A stretch of DNA of 64,000 bases from Xiphydria camelus. Its lineage: Eukaryota > Arthropoda > Insecta > Hymenoptera > Xiphydriidae. The stretch lies in the NCBI GenBank assembly GCA_963678675.1, contig OY783199.1, positions 22,565,546 to 22,629,545 of the forward strand, in the 5' to 3' direction. This document shows, piece by piece, positions 34,741-46,020 of this stretch. Under the pieces are notes generated by a model. It did not search any database and was not told the DNA's origin. It saw only the letters and a list, made by a program, of their open reading frames with translations. How positions within the stretch are numbered: the first letter of the stretch is position 1; every line of letters starts with the position of its first letter. The position numbers and the translations under genes were made by a program.

Positions 34741-35626
34741 ACCGAACTGATCGTAGCTGACCTGTGCGCTAAAATTCCATGCCTGCAATGCATCCTTCGT
34801 CCTGAGTACTCGCCCTATCTGAATACCGCCGGAACAATACTTTTGGGATGGATGATCGTGGCCTGGATCTTTCACGTATGTATCATACACGTCGAACGTG
34901 TTCCAAAAATACTGGATTTATTTGAATACCTAAACGAAAAATAACGGACACCATCGCATGTCGGTCCACCGTGATATTACGTAGAAAGAGGCACAGTCCA
35001 ATGTTCAGTTTAATATTTACAGTTAAAAGATAGAATATTGATAATACAGCGAATAAAGTTCCTCGTAATAATTAATTAGATTATCATCATTAAATCAGTC
35101 AAAACGTCTTCTACGTACAGAGAAAAAAAAAAATAGTAGATTTGACTAAATCGGCGGTCACGGATGGGGGAATGCCGATTTAATTACTTGAATTAAATAA
35201 TTTGGTTATAATGATTAAAAATTGTTTTACGCAAACAAGCTGTAGTCAAGTCTAGCAAATTATTAGTTCAAGTAACTAAATCTGCATTGGCCGCCCGTGA
35301 CCGCTAATTTCGTCAAATTTACAACATTTTTTCTCAGTATTGAAAAAAAAGAGAGAACCTTTTCACGCATGCGATCCTTGCTGCGTTAGAAAACATGAAA
35401 CAATCATTGGAATGTAAAATCTCCCCCGGTTATTCTGTAGCTCGTGTGGACCATCTTCGCGCCGTTGACAGTAAGCGCTGTGGCGGTGGCCCTCATTTGT
35501 CCTTCAACCGTCAAATGGTGTTTCCAAAAATTGGGACCGGACGTGGAAGCAGCTTTGCACGATTCCCTGGCAAAAGTGCGCGACATCCTGTCGAAGTGTA
35601 CAAATCACTTGTTCCCTGCCGAATAA
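34741..35626 (+). CDS. Unidentified membrane protein, last two exons
   Basis: The first exon ends at 34875 with a consensus GTATGT donor. Its frame is open from 34699, and the CAG at 34738-34740 is the best acceptor. It encodes TELIVADLCAKIPCLQCILR then TILLGWMIVAWIFH. The second exon, 35441-35626, has acceptor TTCTGTAG, joins in phase 0, reads LVWTIFAPLTVSAVAVALIC then VKWCFQKLGPDVEAALHDSL and ends HLFPAE-stop. The joined hydrophobic stretch spans the intron and would form one long or two short membrane helices, followed by a soluble helix of about 40 residues. An AATAAA overlaps the stop codon. The MITE at 35118-35337 lies in the intron. The family is not recognised and upstream exons are not located. 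Confidence 0.5.
35118..35337. mobile_element. 225-bp TA-flanked MITE, copy 2
   Basis: Same family as 4375-4599, in opposite orientation: CAGAGAAAAAAA ends, CGGTCACGG near both ends, AAACAAGCTGTAGTC in the middle, TA on both sides. It lies in the intron of the 34741-35626 gene. Confidence 0.85.
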
Positions 35627-35827
35627 AAATTCCATGAACGTCTGACGATTATTGTTCTGTGCTTCATTTTTGATTTTGTCAATTTCTTGTTGAATTAACG
35701 GAAAAAAATATTTCGTGAAACTTCGTTGGTTTAGAAACCTAGAAGTGATGCTTAGATTTCGTATATAGCGCCCTCAGTGACGAAATTTGTGCAGTGGGAT
35801 ATTTTCGAGATTAATGATATTTAAACT

Positions 35828-35885
35828 ACAAACCAAGTATTATCCAAGTATAAACCAAGTATAAACCAAGTATAAGTAAACAAAG
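35828..35885. repeat. Short tandem repeat, 11-base unit
   Basis: About five units of AAACCAAGTAT and variants. Confidence 0.75.
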
Positions 35886-36008
35886 TATGGTTCATAATTG
35901 TTAATGCTTTACTAAATAAATATATAAAATAAAAGAATTAACTCTATGTAGCGATAGTTAATCACGGCTAATATTCTTTCAAGTTGTATTTATTTAATAC
36001 AGCATAAA

Positions 36009-36270
36009 CAATTGAAGAGGCAAGTGGATGAAGGGGTTATGTAACAAAAAGTTGGTTTTGAAATAGGTATTTGAGTTTGTAGGCCATCTTCCATTCAGTA
36101 GACATATGGCATACTAAACATACTTCATGTAATATCTGGGTTTTGAATGGAATTAGAGCTAACCAAGATTTATCAGAAGTTACATTCGGACATAACACTT
36201 TCATCCACTGAGTGATCTCATTTTTTCTAAAAATGTTACATAACCCGTTCATCCACTTGCCTCTTCAATT
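36009..36270. mobile_element. MITE with 36-bp terminal inverted repeats
   Basis: AATTGAAGAGGCAAGTGGAT at the left and its inverse at the right, with one mismatch in 36. ATAAA occurs on both sides (36004-36008 and 36271-36275), a likely 5-bp target duplication. Confidence 0.85.
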
Positions 36271-36659
36271 ATAAACCATAGTTTTTGGGTATAATTTGGG
36301 GTGAGCTTTAGCCAGTAACACTTGGTTTATAATTCAGCATAGAAAAGATTTTGCCGCATGAGGGGTCTATGTACAAGACTGATCCACCACACACACATCC
36401 CACCACCATCCACCGCACCATCATAAGTGTTAACGTGTATTTTCATTATTCGTTATAATGAATAATTTGCCATGGATTTCGTTCCCGTAGGTTCGGTGTT
36501 TCTACCTGAAACTGCAGAACCACCCGATGTTGGTCCAGACTTTGGGGATCGGTTTCATCTCTTAAAACCCTTTATGGGCCGATAAGAAAAAATACGTGTC
36601 TCTTAGTTTTTAGTGGACTACAACATATTACAAGGAGATCAAAATCGGAGGCGGACACC

Positions 36660-37108
36660 TACCTAACACCTCTTGTTAGTGCATGCAATTGTGATGGAAG
36701 ATCGTCGATTGACGGTGAAGGAGATTGCTGAGGCTTGTAAGATATCAGATGAACGGGTGCACAAGATTTTGCACGAGGATTTGTGTATGAGAAAATTATC
36801 CGCGTGCGGCATTTGTTGTGTACCTACGCTGTACCTAGACCGGTATTTTTCAGGTGGACAAAAAGAATTTTTTTCTGACGGCTTGAAGGGTTAGGAGAAA
36901 CGATGGATTAAATGTATCGAGTTAGGAGGAGACTATGTTGAGAAATACATTTTTTTTTATCATGAAATATGTTTTTCCTAAAAATGCCAGAAAGTTTTCA
37001 AATGACACTCATACTTCGATTGAGGTATTCACACATTGTATTAATGTTTTAAAAACAAGAAAAACAAACAAACAAAAAACAGGGACTTTCAAGGCAACCC
37101 CCTAATAA
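36660..37108 (+). mobile_element. Internally deleted mariner plus a second mariner end
   Basis: The frame 36673-36894 reads the mariner HTH (RRLTVKEIAEACKISDERV, ILHEDLCMRKLSA), then after a deletion joins the C-terminus (EKRWIKCIELGGDYVEK, to about 36955). Everything between, including the catalytic core, is lost. At 36995-37108 follows the 3' end of the other mariner type seen at 8010-9107 (ACTTTCAAGGCAACCCCCTA). Confidence 0.75.
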
Positions 37109-37253
37109 TAGAAAGCTAAGAGTAGAGAGTTACATGTACAAAAACGCATACTTAAGTAGCGATATCAGTTCTGTTACTACGATATTTTAAATATAACTAT
37201 TTATTCCCTTCTTATAGCAATAGAATTCATAGTTTTACAAACATTTTATACGA

Positions 37254-37646
37254 ACCACATACACGGTCAAATTTATTTGCAAATATGTTTGCAAATAAGT
37301 GATATTTGAGTGTGTGTGGCGTTATTTGCAAACAAGTTTTAATGTTTGCAAACACATTTGATCAAGTTAAAAGTTCTTAATTTTGTATGGGCGGGTCCTT
37401 TTTACGAGCTGAAAATTTCCACGTGTGTGGCACTGTTTGAAAATATTTCATCAAATAAGAGTAGTTTGTGTCAAGGTTAACGTCGTTTTAAATTGTCTCT
37501 GGTCGAGTTTACACATATCGTGTAATAACTCACTATTAAAATAAAAGTTGTAATTTTGTTTGCTTATTTATCTGAATGTGTGTGCTGAAAGGGTCAAATC
37601 ACTTTGCAAACATATTTGCAAATAAATTTGACCGTGTATGTGTGGT
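37254..37646. mobile_element. Fold-back element rich in ATTTGCAAA
   Basis: The inverted ends ACCACATACACGGTCAAATT extend about 50 bp. ATTTGCAAA-type motifs recur at least eight times in arms and interior, perhaps binding sites of the transposase. Confidence 0.8.
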
Positions 37647-37659
37647 CAGTATTAGTTAT

Positions 37660-38358
37660 ATAGCTGTGTCAGAGCTATCTATATTTCTGCTAAAGCCCTC
37701 TAGTGGTTGTCATAATTAAATGTACTGTTCTAGCAATTGCACGCTAGATAACGCTACTCTTACTGAAATACTTCAAGAGAGTGATTCGTAGATAGCTCTC
37801 ACAGCCATCTGGATACCTGGAATACATATTCCACCCAATAGTTACTCTAGTATTGCTATGACAGCAATATTTCGTAGCTAATAGTAATTAAATATTAAAT
37901 GGTTAGAAAGTGTAGCTGCCAGAGCTGAACAATCGGTTTGTACGGTTCATACTTCTTTTTCCAACGTAATATAGATCTCCCTTGAGAATCGATCTTGACG
38001 GAAATGATACTCGATATTCTTGCGACATATCCCTTGCTACATACTCGTATGTAATATCCTTCTCGGCGATTTCCTTAGGTTCATAAAGTGAAGCTTCGAC
38101 GTTCGCACTTTAGTGGTTAGAAGCACTCGCCGCGCTCGGTATATCCTGTGGCGCAATGCCAACTCTTTTGTGAGCCGTCTCTACCGTGGCACCATGCACC
38201 AAGCACGGTAGCGATGGCTTTGCAAGATTAAGGAATAAATTTGGTCGGTTTCCACTGTTGCGCCGCGTGCAGACCTAACATATGGCTAGGGATTTTCCTG
38301 GATTGTTTGTATCGCTAGGGCCCATTTGTATATACGTTTCTCTTCTCTCTCTATATAT
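37660..38358. other. No gene seen
   Basis: Non-coding. A minor inverted pair is GCTGTGTCAGAGCTATC (37673) / GATAGCTCTCACAGC (about 37791). Confidence 0.4.
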
Positions 38359-38359
38359 A

Positions 38360-38756
38360 CAGGGTGATTCGAAATGGGCGCACTTCCTCTCGTAGAGAGA
38401 TTCTTCGCAAACAACTGAACCGAAAGTTCCTGTACAAAATTGTTGTGCTCCGCCTAGTTTACAAGATAATCCAGTTCGAAAATATCCAATCCAAAGTCCA
38501 GATTCAAGGGACAAGATTTTAGACGGCAGCAAAACTCGCAGTAGTTATTCCAGCGTGCCTCCTCTGCAGCCTAGAATTTTGAAATCAATCATCGGAGCGG
38601 CGGAAGGTACCCTAATATTCGAAAAGCACCACCTGAGTCGTAAAAAAATTCACCAAATTTGTGCGGAGCACAAAAATTTTGTACAGGAACTTTCGGTTCA
38701 GTTTTTTGCGAAGAATCTCTCTACGAGAGGAAGTGCGCCCATTTCGAATCACCCAG
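38360..38756. mobile_element. Fold-back element, TA-flanked
   Basis: The arms of about 85 bp start CAGGGTGATTCGAAATGGGC and end with the inverse, TA on both sides. The interior is GC-richer than the surroundings. The open frame 38555-38827 just follows the arm. Confidence 0.9.
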
Positions 38757-38762
38757 TATATA

Positions 38763-39150
38763 CCGGGTGTTCTCAAACCTCTGACCCAAAGGAAAACACT
38801 ATGTTCATTAAAAAATTACGGACATAATGCAATTGATTTTTTTGAAATCCCTTAAGAATTTACGGAGAAATTAATTATTAAAAAGTAATTAATATTTTGA
38901 ATTTATTCGGCATTGATGACGTTATATCAAGGTTCATAAAGATAATGTTTATAAAAACAATAGCAATTACGATTATCTTCTATATGACGTCATCAATGCC
39001 GCATAAATTCAAAATATTAGTTACCTACTTTTTAATAATTAATTTCTTAGTAATTTCTTAACGGATTTCAAAAAAATCAATTGCATTATGATCGTAATTT
39101 TTTCATGAACGTAGGGTTTTCCTATGGGTCAGAAGTTTGAGAACACCCCG
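38763..39150. mobile_element. Fold-back element directly abutting the previous one
   Basis: Starts CCGGGTGTTCTCAAACCTCT, ends with the inverse, TA on both sides. The arms extend about 180 bp and include CGGCATTGATGACGT and its inverse. Only TATA plus a TA dinucleotide lies between this and the element ending at 38756. Confidence 0.9.
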
Positions 39151-39159
39151 TATATAGAT

Positions 39160-40425
39160 CCCTCGTAGAGCAAAGCGGGGCTATTAGGCTTACAGCCACT
39201 AACCACTTCTATACCTCGATTATCTCCGTTCCTAGTGAATTTATTTAACCCGTGTTCTATAGCCCGCAATACCGTTGTTGGATAGAATTGCTTAATTACC
39301 GGAAAAATATACAATGGAAGGTAAATTAGGAATTGCGTTGTATGGTAGAAAAGGATCTTTCTCGTTTTATTTTATTTCTAGAAACTAGAGCAGTCGCAAG
39401 TGATTTTAATGGTTTACACTGCACTGTAGAAAATTCTATCAGAACGTCTATTTCACTCTTATCGCTATACTGATTACCTATCTAAATTGCCATGTAGTAT
39501 CTATAATGTTAAATAATAGAGATCTTGGAAGAATTACTATGTAAAGCAGTACAGGTCATTAAGATTATCTACATATCATACCTGACTGATTGAAGTCTAG
39601 TAAAATATCATATAGTCCTTTTTCCATATATTCTAGTGATTCAAAGCTGAAACCCAAATTTTAATAATGAATTTCACTTATTATTAGTGTTCACTGATTG
39701 CCATTTCTCATGTTTACCAATGGCATCTTTCGTTGAAAATTGGGAGAACTACATTTACATCCTCAGTGTAGTAGGCCGAATTCACCATGAAAACTATTTT
39801 ATGATGCGTGACATTCTGAAGTCGATACCTTTTTTCTTTATAAAATATATTAATTGATATTTTGGTTGAAATAAATGCATGATTTCACGTGCTCGCCAGA
39901 AATTTAATGGAATATATCGAAAAAAATCCTTTCTCGACGAATTGTCAAATAATCAGCGGCAGTAGGGTAAAGCCTCCTTCATGATTTGAAGAGAAGATCT
40001 CCTCTCCATCCACGTTAATTCTGCTTACCTCGAATCAGAAGATAATCCAGCATATATATAGATACACAACTACATCCATAGACATAGTCGAGTGGCAAGC
40101 GGATTATATAATTAGTCCGCACGAAAGAGCTTCCCACAGATTCAGTTGCCTCAGCTTATCCTCTTTACCCTATTCCCGTAACCAAGAAATACGGTAGAGT
40201 AACGCACCAAGGGCTAAAAAAGGCATAGCGTCCGCCCGACGCACAGTGGTCAATTTCCTTGAATTAGGAGGAAAGAACGTAAAAAATGAAAATATTCGCA
40301 GAATGAAAATAACGGTATATATGAAGTGCTACATAACGAGAGATTCGTAAATGACATAGCATTATGGCCTACGCATGATATGTTCTATAAAATCAAGGTC
40401 AAAAGTTGCAGTAGCGAAATATACC
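39160..40425. other. No gene seen
   Basis: AT-rich, short frames only. Confidence 0.4.
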
Positions 40426-40429
40426 CTTA

Positions 40430-40555
40430 GGGCCGGTTTTACCATCACGGTATAAACGCGGTATAGCGCTATACTGAGAATAACCAGCAATAAGCCTTAT
40501 GGTTATTCTCAGTATAGCGCTATACCGCGTTTATACCTGTTGGTAAAACCGGCCC
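40430..40555. mobile_element. PIF/Harbinger-like hairpin MITE
   Basis: The arms of about 57 bp (GGGCCGGTTTTACCATCACG and inverse) are nearly perfect, leaving a loop of about 12 bases. TTA flanks both ends (40427-40429, 40556-40558). GGGCC ends with a TTA duplication fit PIF/Harbinger-derived MITEs. Confidence 0.85.
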
Positions 40556-40559
40556 TTAC

Positions 40560-42930
40560 AATTAGTGTATTACATTCTTTCGTTGCGCGTACACTGTGTT
40601 CTATTTGCGTTAAGAAATTATTGCGTTGTTTTATTGTTAATTTAGTCCTTTGACTACATACAAACGTGTTATTTGGTAAGTATATATCCCAAAAAAACAG
40701 ATCCTCTATAAAAGAAGGCGGCATGTTCATTCAGTGCCAACAAAAATTGATACGTAAAATACTCTCTAAAAAAGATTTGAAATCAATTAAGATCGCCATG
40801 TTCAAGATTTATATATAAAAAGTAAAAGGCATCATTTGAAAGGAAAATTAAAAATAAATCATTTTATTCTTATAAATCTTAGGGGTAGGTACCTACCAAA
40901 ACAGTGAAGTCTTAGTAAAAACAATATAAATATAAAATAAACAAACAAACAAAAACTTTAAAGAACCAATGTAAAAAATTCTAAACACGTTTGAACAAAA
41001 ATAAAACTTGAAAGAAATGAACAATAAAGGGAAAATAATCATTCTATTTTTAGTTGTGTAGGTTGTCAATATCTTTAAATAATAACCCGTGTTTAGTATC
41101 AAGGGGTTTATTCAATTTAAAAATAATAGCGTCTTCAGACACTACTGATATATCATCTGCTATAGGCCAAATAAATTAAAATTTTTTATTTCGCATGAAT
41201 TTTATTTCGAATTCGTGTCCCACGGAAATTATTTGGTCAACATAATATTTTGGTTGGTTATTTATAGTTTTTAAGAACCCTACTACATAGTCATCCGCCG
41301 GTCAAAGTTATCGGCACAAGTTGAGATTTTATATTATATTCACATTTTTTTAAAAATACTAAAAAATACACGGCAGATTTGGTTTAAAGTTAATATAATC
41401 ACATCACACAGAATAATATAAATCACTTACCTGCGTAATATTGTTTGTTATAGAAAATTTCTCCATGTATACAATGAGAACTTAAACGTTTTTCAAATTT
41501 TTCTAAGTGTAATTTGATTATTTATTTGGTTTGGAAGCACTTTCTCATGTATTTCATAAATAATTGACGTATTTTCCAAGTGCGACATTTTTTATACGGT
41601 CCCTCTCCGCCGCATAAAAAAATGTCCTGTAATATATTGCACACAGTTATGTGTTATATGTAAGTATTGTATTTAGGAAATTTCTGAATATTTTTTTGTG
41701 CGGTTTCTTTTATGCGGTCCCTATCTACCGCACAAAAACAGGTTTTGCTGTAGGTACATTTCTCGTTGCGAATATGTCAGAGAATAATTCCCTTTAAAAT
41801 TCTACACGCGATGAAATGATATGTGTTACTGAATAAGTAATACATAACTTTTTAAAAGGCGATTATTCTCTCTCGTGTGGATCTCGATGTATATTTTCGT
41901 ACGTGCTTTCGCTACTTGTTTACGCAGCTAATAAACATCTACGTGGAACGGGCTCAACACACTGAGAGAGGCAACGGAGAATAAACTCATCTCGTGTTTG
42001 TTGGATTTCCCTTGCAAATCCATGTTACGCGTGAGCCTCTCCTACGAAGGGAAAACTTTCGTCCGTCACGTGTTTTTGCATATATTTGTCGTATCGTCGT
42101 ACTTTTTGCAAGTGTATATTCTCTTTTTTCTCTGTGATGCTAATATGTAAACAATTTTTTGCGATCATACCATCACTAGCGTATGTACTTTCTTTCATTT
42201 ATTCTTACTTTTTTATGAGCAAATTCCCAGGAATCCCATCTTATAAAAAAGTCCCGATCCATGTCTGATTTCTTCACCTTTCGTTGAAGTTAAACATCCA
42301 GGCAAGTGTCACCAAAGGAGAATTGCTATCGATGGAGAAGGCGTTTATTTTGAAGTTATTTTCTAACCAGGAGTGAGGAAATTGTGCATCCAAGTATATG
42401 GAAAGCGTTAATTTTTGATAAACTAGCCGAAACGAATGAAAATTTATAGGCCTTCTATTTTACGAGCAAGAACTCCGATGTGGTACGCCTTCGGTTTTTA
42501 TGAAACTCGACAGATTTGGAGCTTACTGAAGAAAAAGAGACCCGTTCTTCTTTTATGGCCGCGCAATTTTTGACGCGAGAGGGTGAAATGGGAAGATCTT
42601 AGGGGTTTTAGCTGTCAGAGAGCTATAAAAAAAGTATGAGTATCTTATTTTTTCGATGAACTACGAGTTTATCGGGTTTCATCATCGCCGAAGGTGGAGA
42701 GTCTCTTCTTAAAAGGGTGAAAATCTTTTAAAAACTCTTAGCAAACTTTAACAAATATCCGTGACTTTAAAACCTCAATCATGGTAAACATTCTTCCGGT
42801 TTCTTTTCAGAAATATATCGTAAATATCTCTGCAATGCGAAATGTCCCACCCTAATAATGTTTCTTTTACAAGTTTATTTTATAACATAGACGTTGTTTC
42901 ATTGCATAAATGTTTTACGTATCTATACAG
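40560..42930. other. No gene seen; two related small hairpins
   Basis: 41584-41627 pairs GACATTTTTTATACGG with CCGCATAAAAAAATGTC. A relative lies at 41701-41742 (TTATGCGGTCCCTATCTACC). Otherwise AT-rich intergenic sequence. Confidence 0.5.
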
Positions 42931-42932
42931 TG

Positions 42933-43300
42933 GGTGTAAAAAGTATTCATACACTGCGCGAGGTTTCGTCTGATATTGCCTCGTACGGTATTAATTGTTC
43001 AGGTGCAAAGTTTAAATAAATAGACTTTCAGGATAGTTCATGCACTGGAATCTAATTTACCACCAGCAAATATTGCGGAAAAAATTATATTAATTATTAT
43101 GTTATTTGAAAGAGAAGATAACTCATACATATTATATTACAGACCTAGAAAATATTTGTACATTTAAGATGCGCGTAAAGTGAGGACTATATTTAATACG
43201 TTTAATGTTTTACTAGATTTCCCTTGGCCTTGATTACCGTTTAGAGTCTCCTCTACATCGAATCCACCAATTTTCCCGTGATCAAGAGCGATATGGAAGT
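42933..43300 (-). mobile_element. Tc1-like transposon remnant
   Basis: At 42931-42960 is a Tc1-type end (CAGTGGGTGTAAAAAGTATT). On the minus strand near 43275-43205 the frame reads KLVDSM-stop-RRL-stop-TVIKAKGN, the C-terminal LVDSMPRRL...VIKAKGG pattern of Tc1-like transposases. The other end is not found and the copy is clearly dead. Confidence 0.6.
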
Positions 43301-43571
43301 CCATTCCCCTAGTAGAGTTTTCTCAGGGGCGTTTTTATCCAAAATTACTTTTTCTCTATTTTTTTTTTAACGAATAATCAACAAATACCCTGGGATTTGA
43401 TAAAATGAATGTCTACAGATAGGGAAAGTGTATAGAGATGTGTTGAGCTATTGCATAGAAACCATATTATCGTCATATTGTATGCAGTATACTTTGAGTC
43501 GTTCTCGTGCATGAATATGTGATTATCTCGCAGGCCCACTTTTTGCACGCCGACTAACAAATTGAACTTCA

Positions 43572-45180
43572 ATTTGTATACAATGCTATCGGACCGGAGT
43601 AAAAATACGTGGGAGTCTCCATTTATTATAGAATAACAGAGTATTTTTTAAAAATTATATAATCGATAAGAATTTTCACTGGATAAATACATATAGAATA
43701 GTAAAAGGAAAAAAATTGATGCAGCCGTTTTCGATACACATTTCTTCGGTTTTCAGAAGAATGAACTTTCTCGCATTTCTCGCAAGACTGCCAACACTTC
43801 GAGTGTTATAGTCATCTATTTATAATATAACCACAGAGTCACCTTCGGTGTAAAATAAATGTCCGCCAAATACTGTTACGTTCATTACTTATTAGGTAGG
43901 GGAGACTGTCCTAAAATGACATAGTCAGATAAAATGACATAGGCGACAATTCTGCTTTTAAACGTATATTTTGGAGCTATCTGCGCCATCTGTGAGAAAC
44001 AACTGAATAAATATTACATCGCTCATGAAATGTCAAGCAGTAATACAATCATTTATAGGTTATATGCGCAGTTGTTGATATCCAGTGTTCGCAATCTTTA
44101 GACCACCTACAATATTATTGTTGATGAAAAGGACAGAAACATGTTTTTTGTTTTAAACATTTAAGACAGCCGTTCTAAGCACAATATATTTATTTTTCAT
44201 GCCAGTGGTTTTTAAATAAAAAATATAAGTATAATATTATTTTAACTGATATTCTACCAGTACCTTACTTGGTTAAAATGACATACTGGGGTAACGTATA
44301 AAATGACATAGGTATGCCATTTTACCCTAGTAGATGTCGTACCCACTGCAATATTTAGTTTTTAATTTTGAAGTTGTATTTTAATTACTTTTTGGTCTCA
44401 TAATTTCAAATAAAGTTCCATATTTTCCAGTTCCTAAGTATGTGTAAGCAGGTGTAAGCAAGCGAACCAAACAATTCTCTTGTGAGATTTGCCAGGGTTA
44501 AAATATGTTGATTACCATAATTTTTATGCCAAGAGGGTTTTCATATATTAAATAATGTTTTTTGTTTATTTTTAAAGTAGAAATAACTTTTATGTTGCGC
44601 TTATTGCAAATTAATTTGCATTTGTATGTGGTATGTCATTTTATCCGATAGGTATACTTGTTACTCTCTGAAAATCGTTACTTTGGTAAAATCAAAATTG
44701 TTTCTAAATAGGTAAGCATTTTTGTGTATAAATAAGACTTTTGCCACTTGATATTACATACTTCAATAAAGTACTTGATGGCATTCTAGACATTTATTTC
44801 ATTTTATTTTTTGGACTTTTTACTTAAAATAGTTTGGGTATGTCGTTTTAGGACAGTCTCCCCTACTCTTTACAAAAAAGTTAACTCGTATCTTTGGAAC
44901 AAAAAAAGTCATGAAATCAGTTATTTGCACTAAATACACAAAATGTCATCGCTAAATACTAGAATTTGAAATAAAATAATAATTTCTCAAGTGGAGATAC
45001 TTCGAAAGTTGAAGTACCTACACGGCTGCTTCAGTTTTCTCTTCGTACTATTTTACATGTATTTATCCAGTGAAAATTCTTATCGATTATATGTCATTTT
45101 TAGAATTCTCTATGTTATTCTGCAACAAATGGAGACTCCCCAATGTATTCATACTCCGGTCCGATCGTATTGTATACAAA
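43572..45180. mobile_element. Mosaic fold-back element, copy 2, with nested insertion
   Basis: The arms of about 140 bp (43572-43712 and 45045-45180) include ATCGGACCGGAGT, GGAGTCTCC and ATCGATAAGAATTTTCACTG with inverses. The interior (43868-43896 and 44866-45005) matches the left arm of copy 1 at 16035-16240. The TA-flanked element at 43899-44863 interrupts that match. Confidence 0.8.
43899..44863. mobile_element. 965-bp TA-flanked element with repeated TAAAATGACATA
   Basis: Ends GGGGAGACTGTCCTAAAATG and inverse with TA at 43897-43898 and 44864-44865. AAAATGACATA or its inverse recurs at least six times in both subterminal regions and the middle, a layout expected of transposase binding sites. 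No coding frame. The related sequence at 16060-16090 shows the site without the insert. Confidence 0.85.
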
Positions 45181-45299
45181 TAGATACATATCTAATACAG
45201 GATATCTACTGCGCGAGATGCCACTTGTCGCAAAGAAGGCCACTTGACGTAAATACGAGAAAAGTACATCCGGGTCAGCTTCGATCCTCGTAATTCTCA

Positions 45300-46020
45300 A
45301 TTTTTCCGAGGAAGCTTACCCACTCGATCTTCACCTTTTCGGGTGTAACTCGCGCTCGAGATTATTCCGGGATTCGCACCGGAGATGGCGATGTCGACGA
45401 CGGCGTTTCGTATCTTCAGTCGCGAGTATTTTCCACGTAACCGTGTTATAACCATCCCCCCGTCTCCTGGCTCACACTTTTCCTCCTTCCAGTAGAAGAT
45501 CAGCGCGGTACCTTATCGTTCCTCGTTTCCCTTACGATCATCCCGGGTCATCGCGAACGGCCGAGCAGCAGCTGCCGTCGCGCGCGTTGGTATCGGCGCA
45601 GGAAATTTCGTCGGTTCACCGCGCGAATGTGGCCTACACTACCAGTTCGTATACATAAGTACGCACGTACGCGGACCGGCATTCTCGCCCGCGCGTTTAC
45701 GCGAGTCGGTATGTGTATGGTCGTGATACGGCCGTATAATATACTCTCAGCCTCCGTAGCCGGAGGTCGTTTGACGATCCGTTACGCAGAAACTGCCGCG
45801 GAATGGCGGTGCCCTATCTCCTACGAGTAAAGGGACACTTTTGCCTTTTACGTCTCACCGGGCCACCCTTGGGCCGACGAAAGACATTCCATGCAAATAC
45901 TTACTGCCGGCATCTTTTTTGTTCTACCACGGTGGCGTGCATTCCCACCGCGGTCGGTCCCGACTGGCGACGTCGTAGAGCGGGCGAGCTTACGCGAGAG
46001 GCTTGAAATTCTCGTTTGAC
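45300..46020. promoter_or_regulatory. CpG-rich stretch, possible promoter region
   Basis: From about 45350 to 46000 CpG dinucleotides are dense and the base composition rises well above the surroundings. Open frames (45627-45830, 45803-46006) follow from this and have no motifs. I cannot place a transcription start; an untranslated first exon is possible. Confidence 0.3.

Noticed and set aside
44991..45293. 100-codon plus-strand frame
   Set aside because: Lies in the right arm of the fold-back at 43572-45180.
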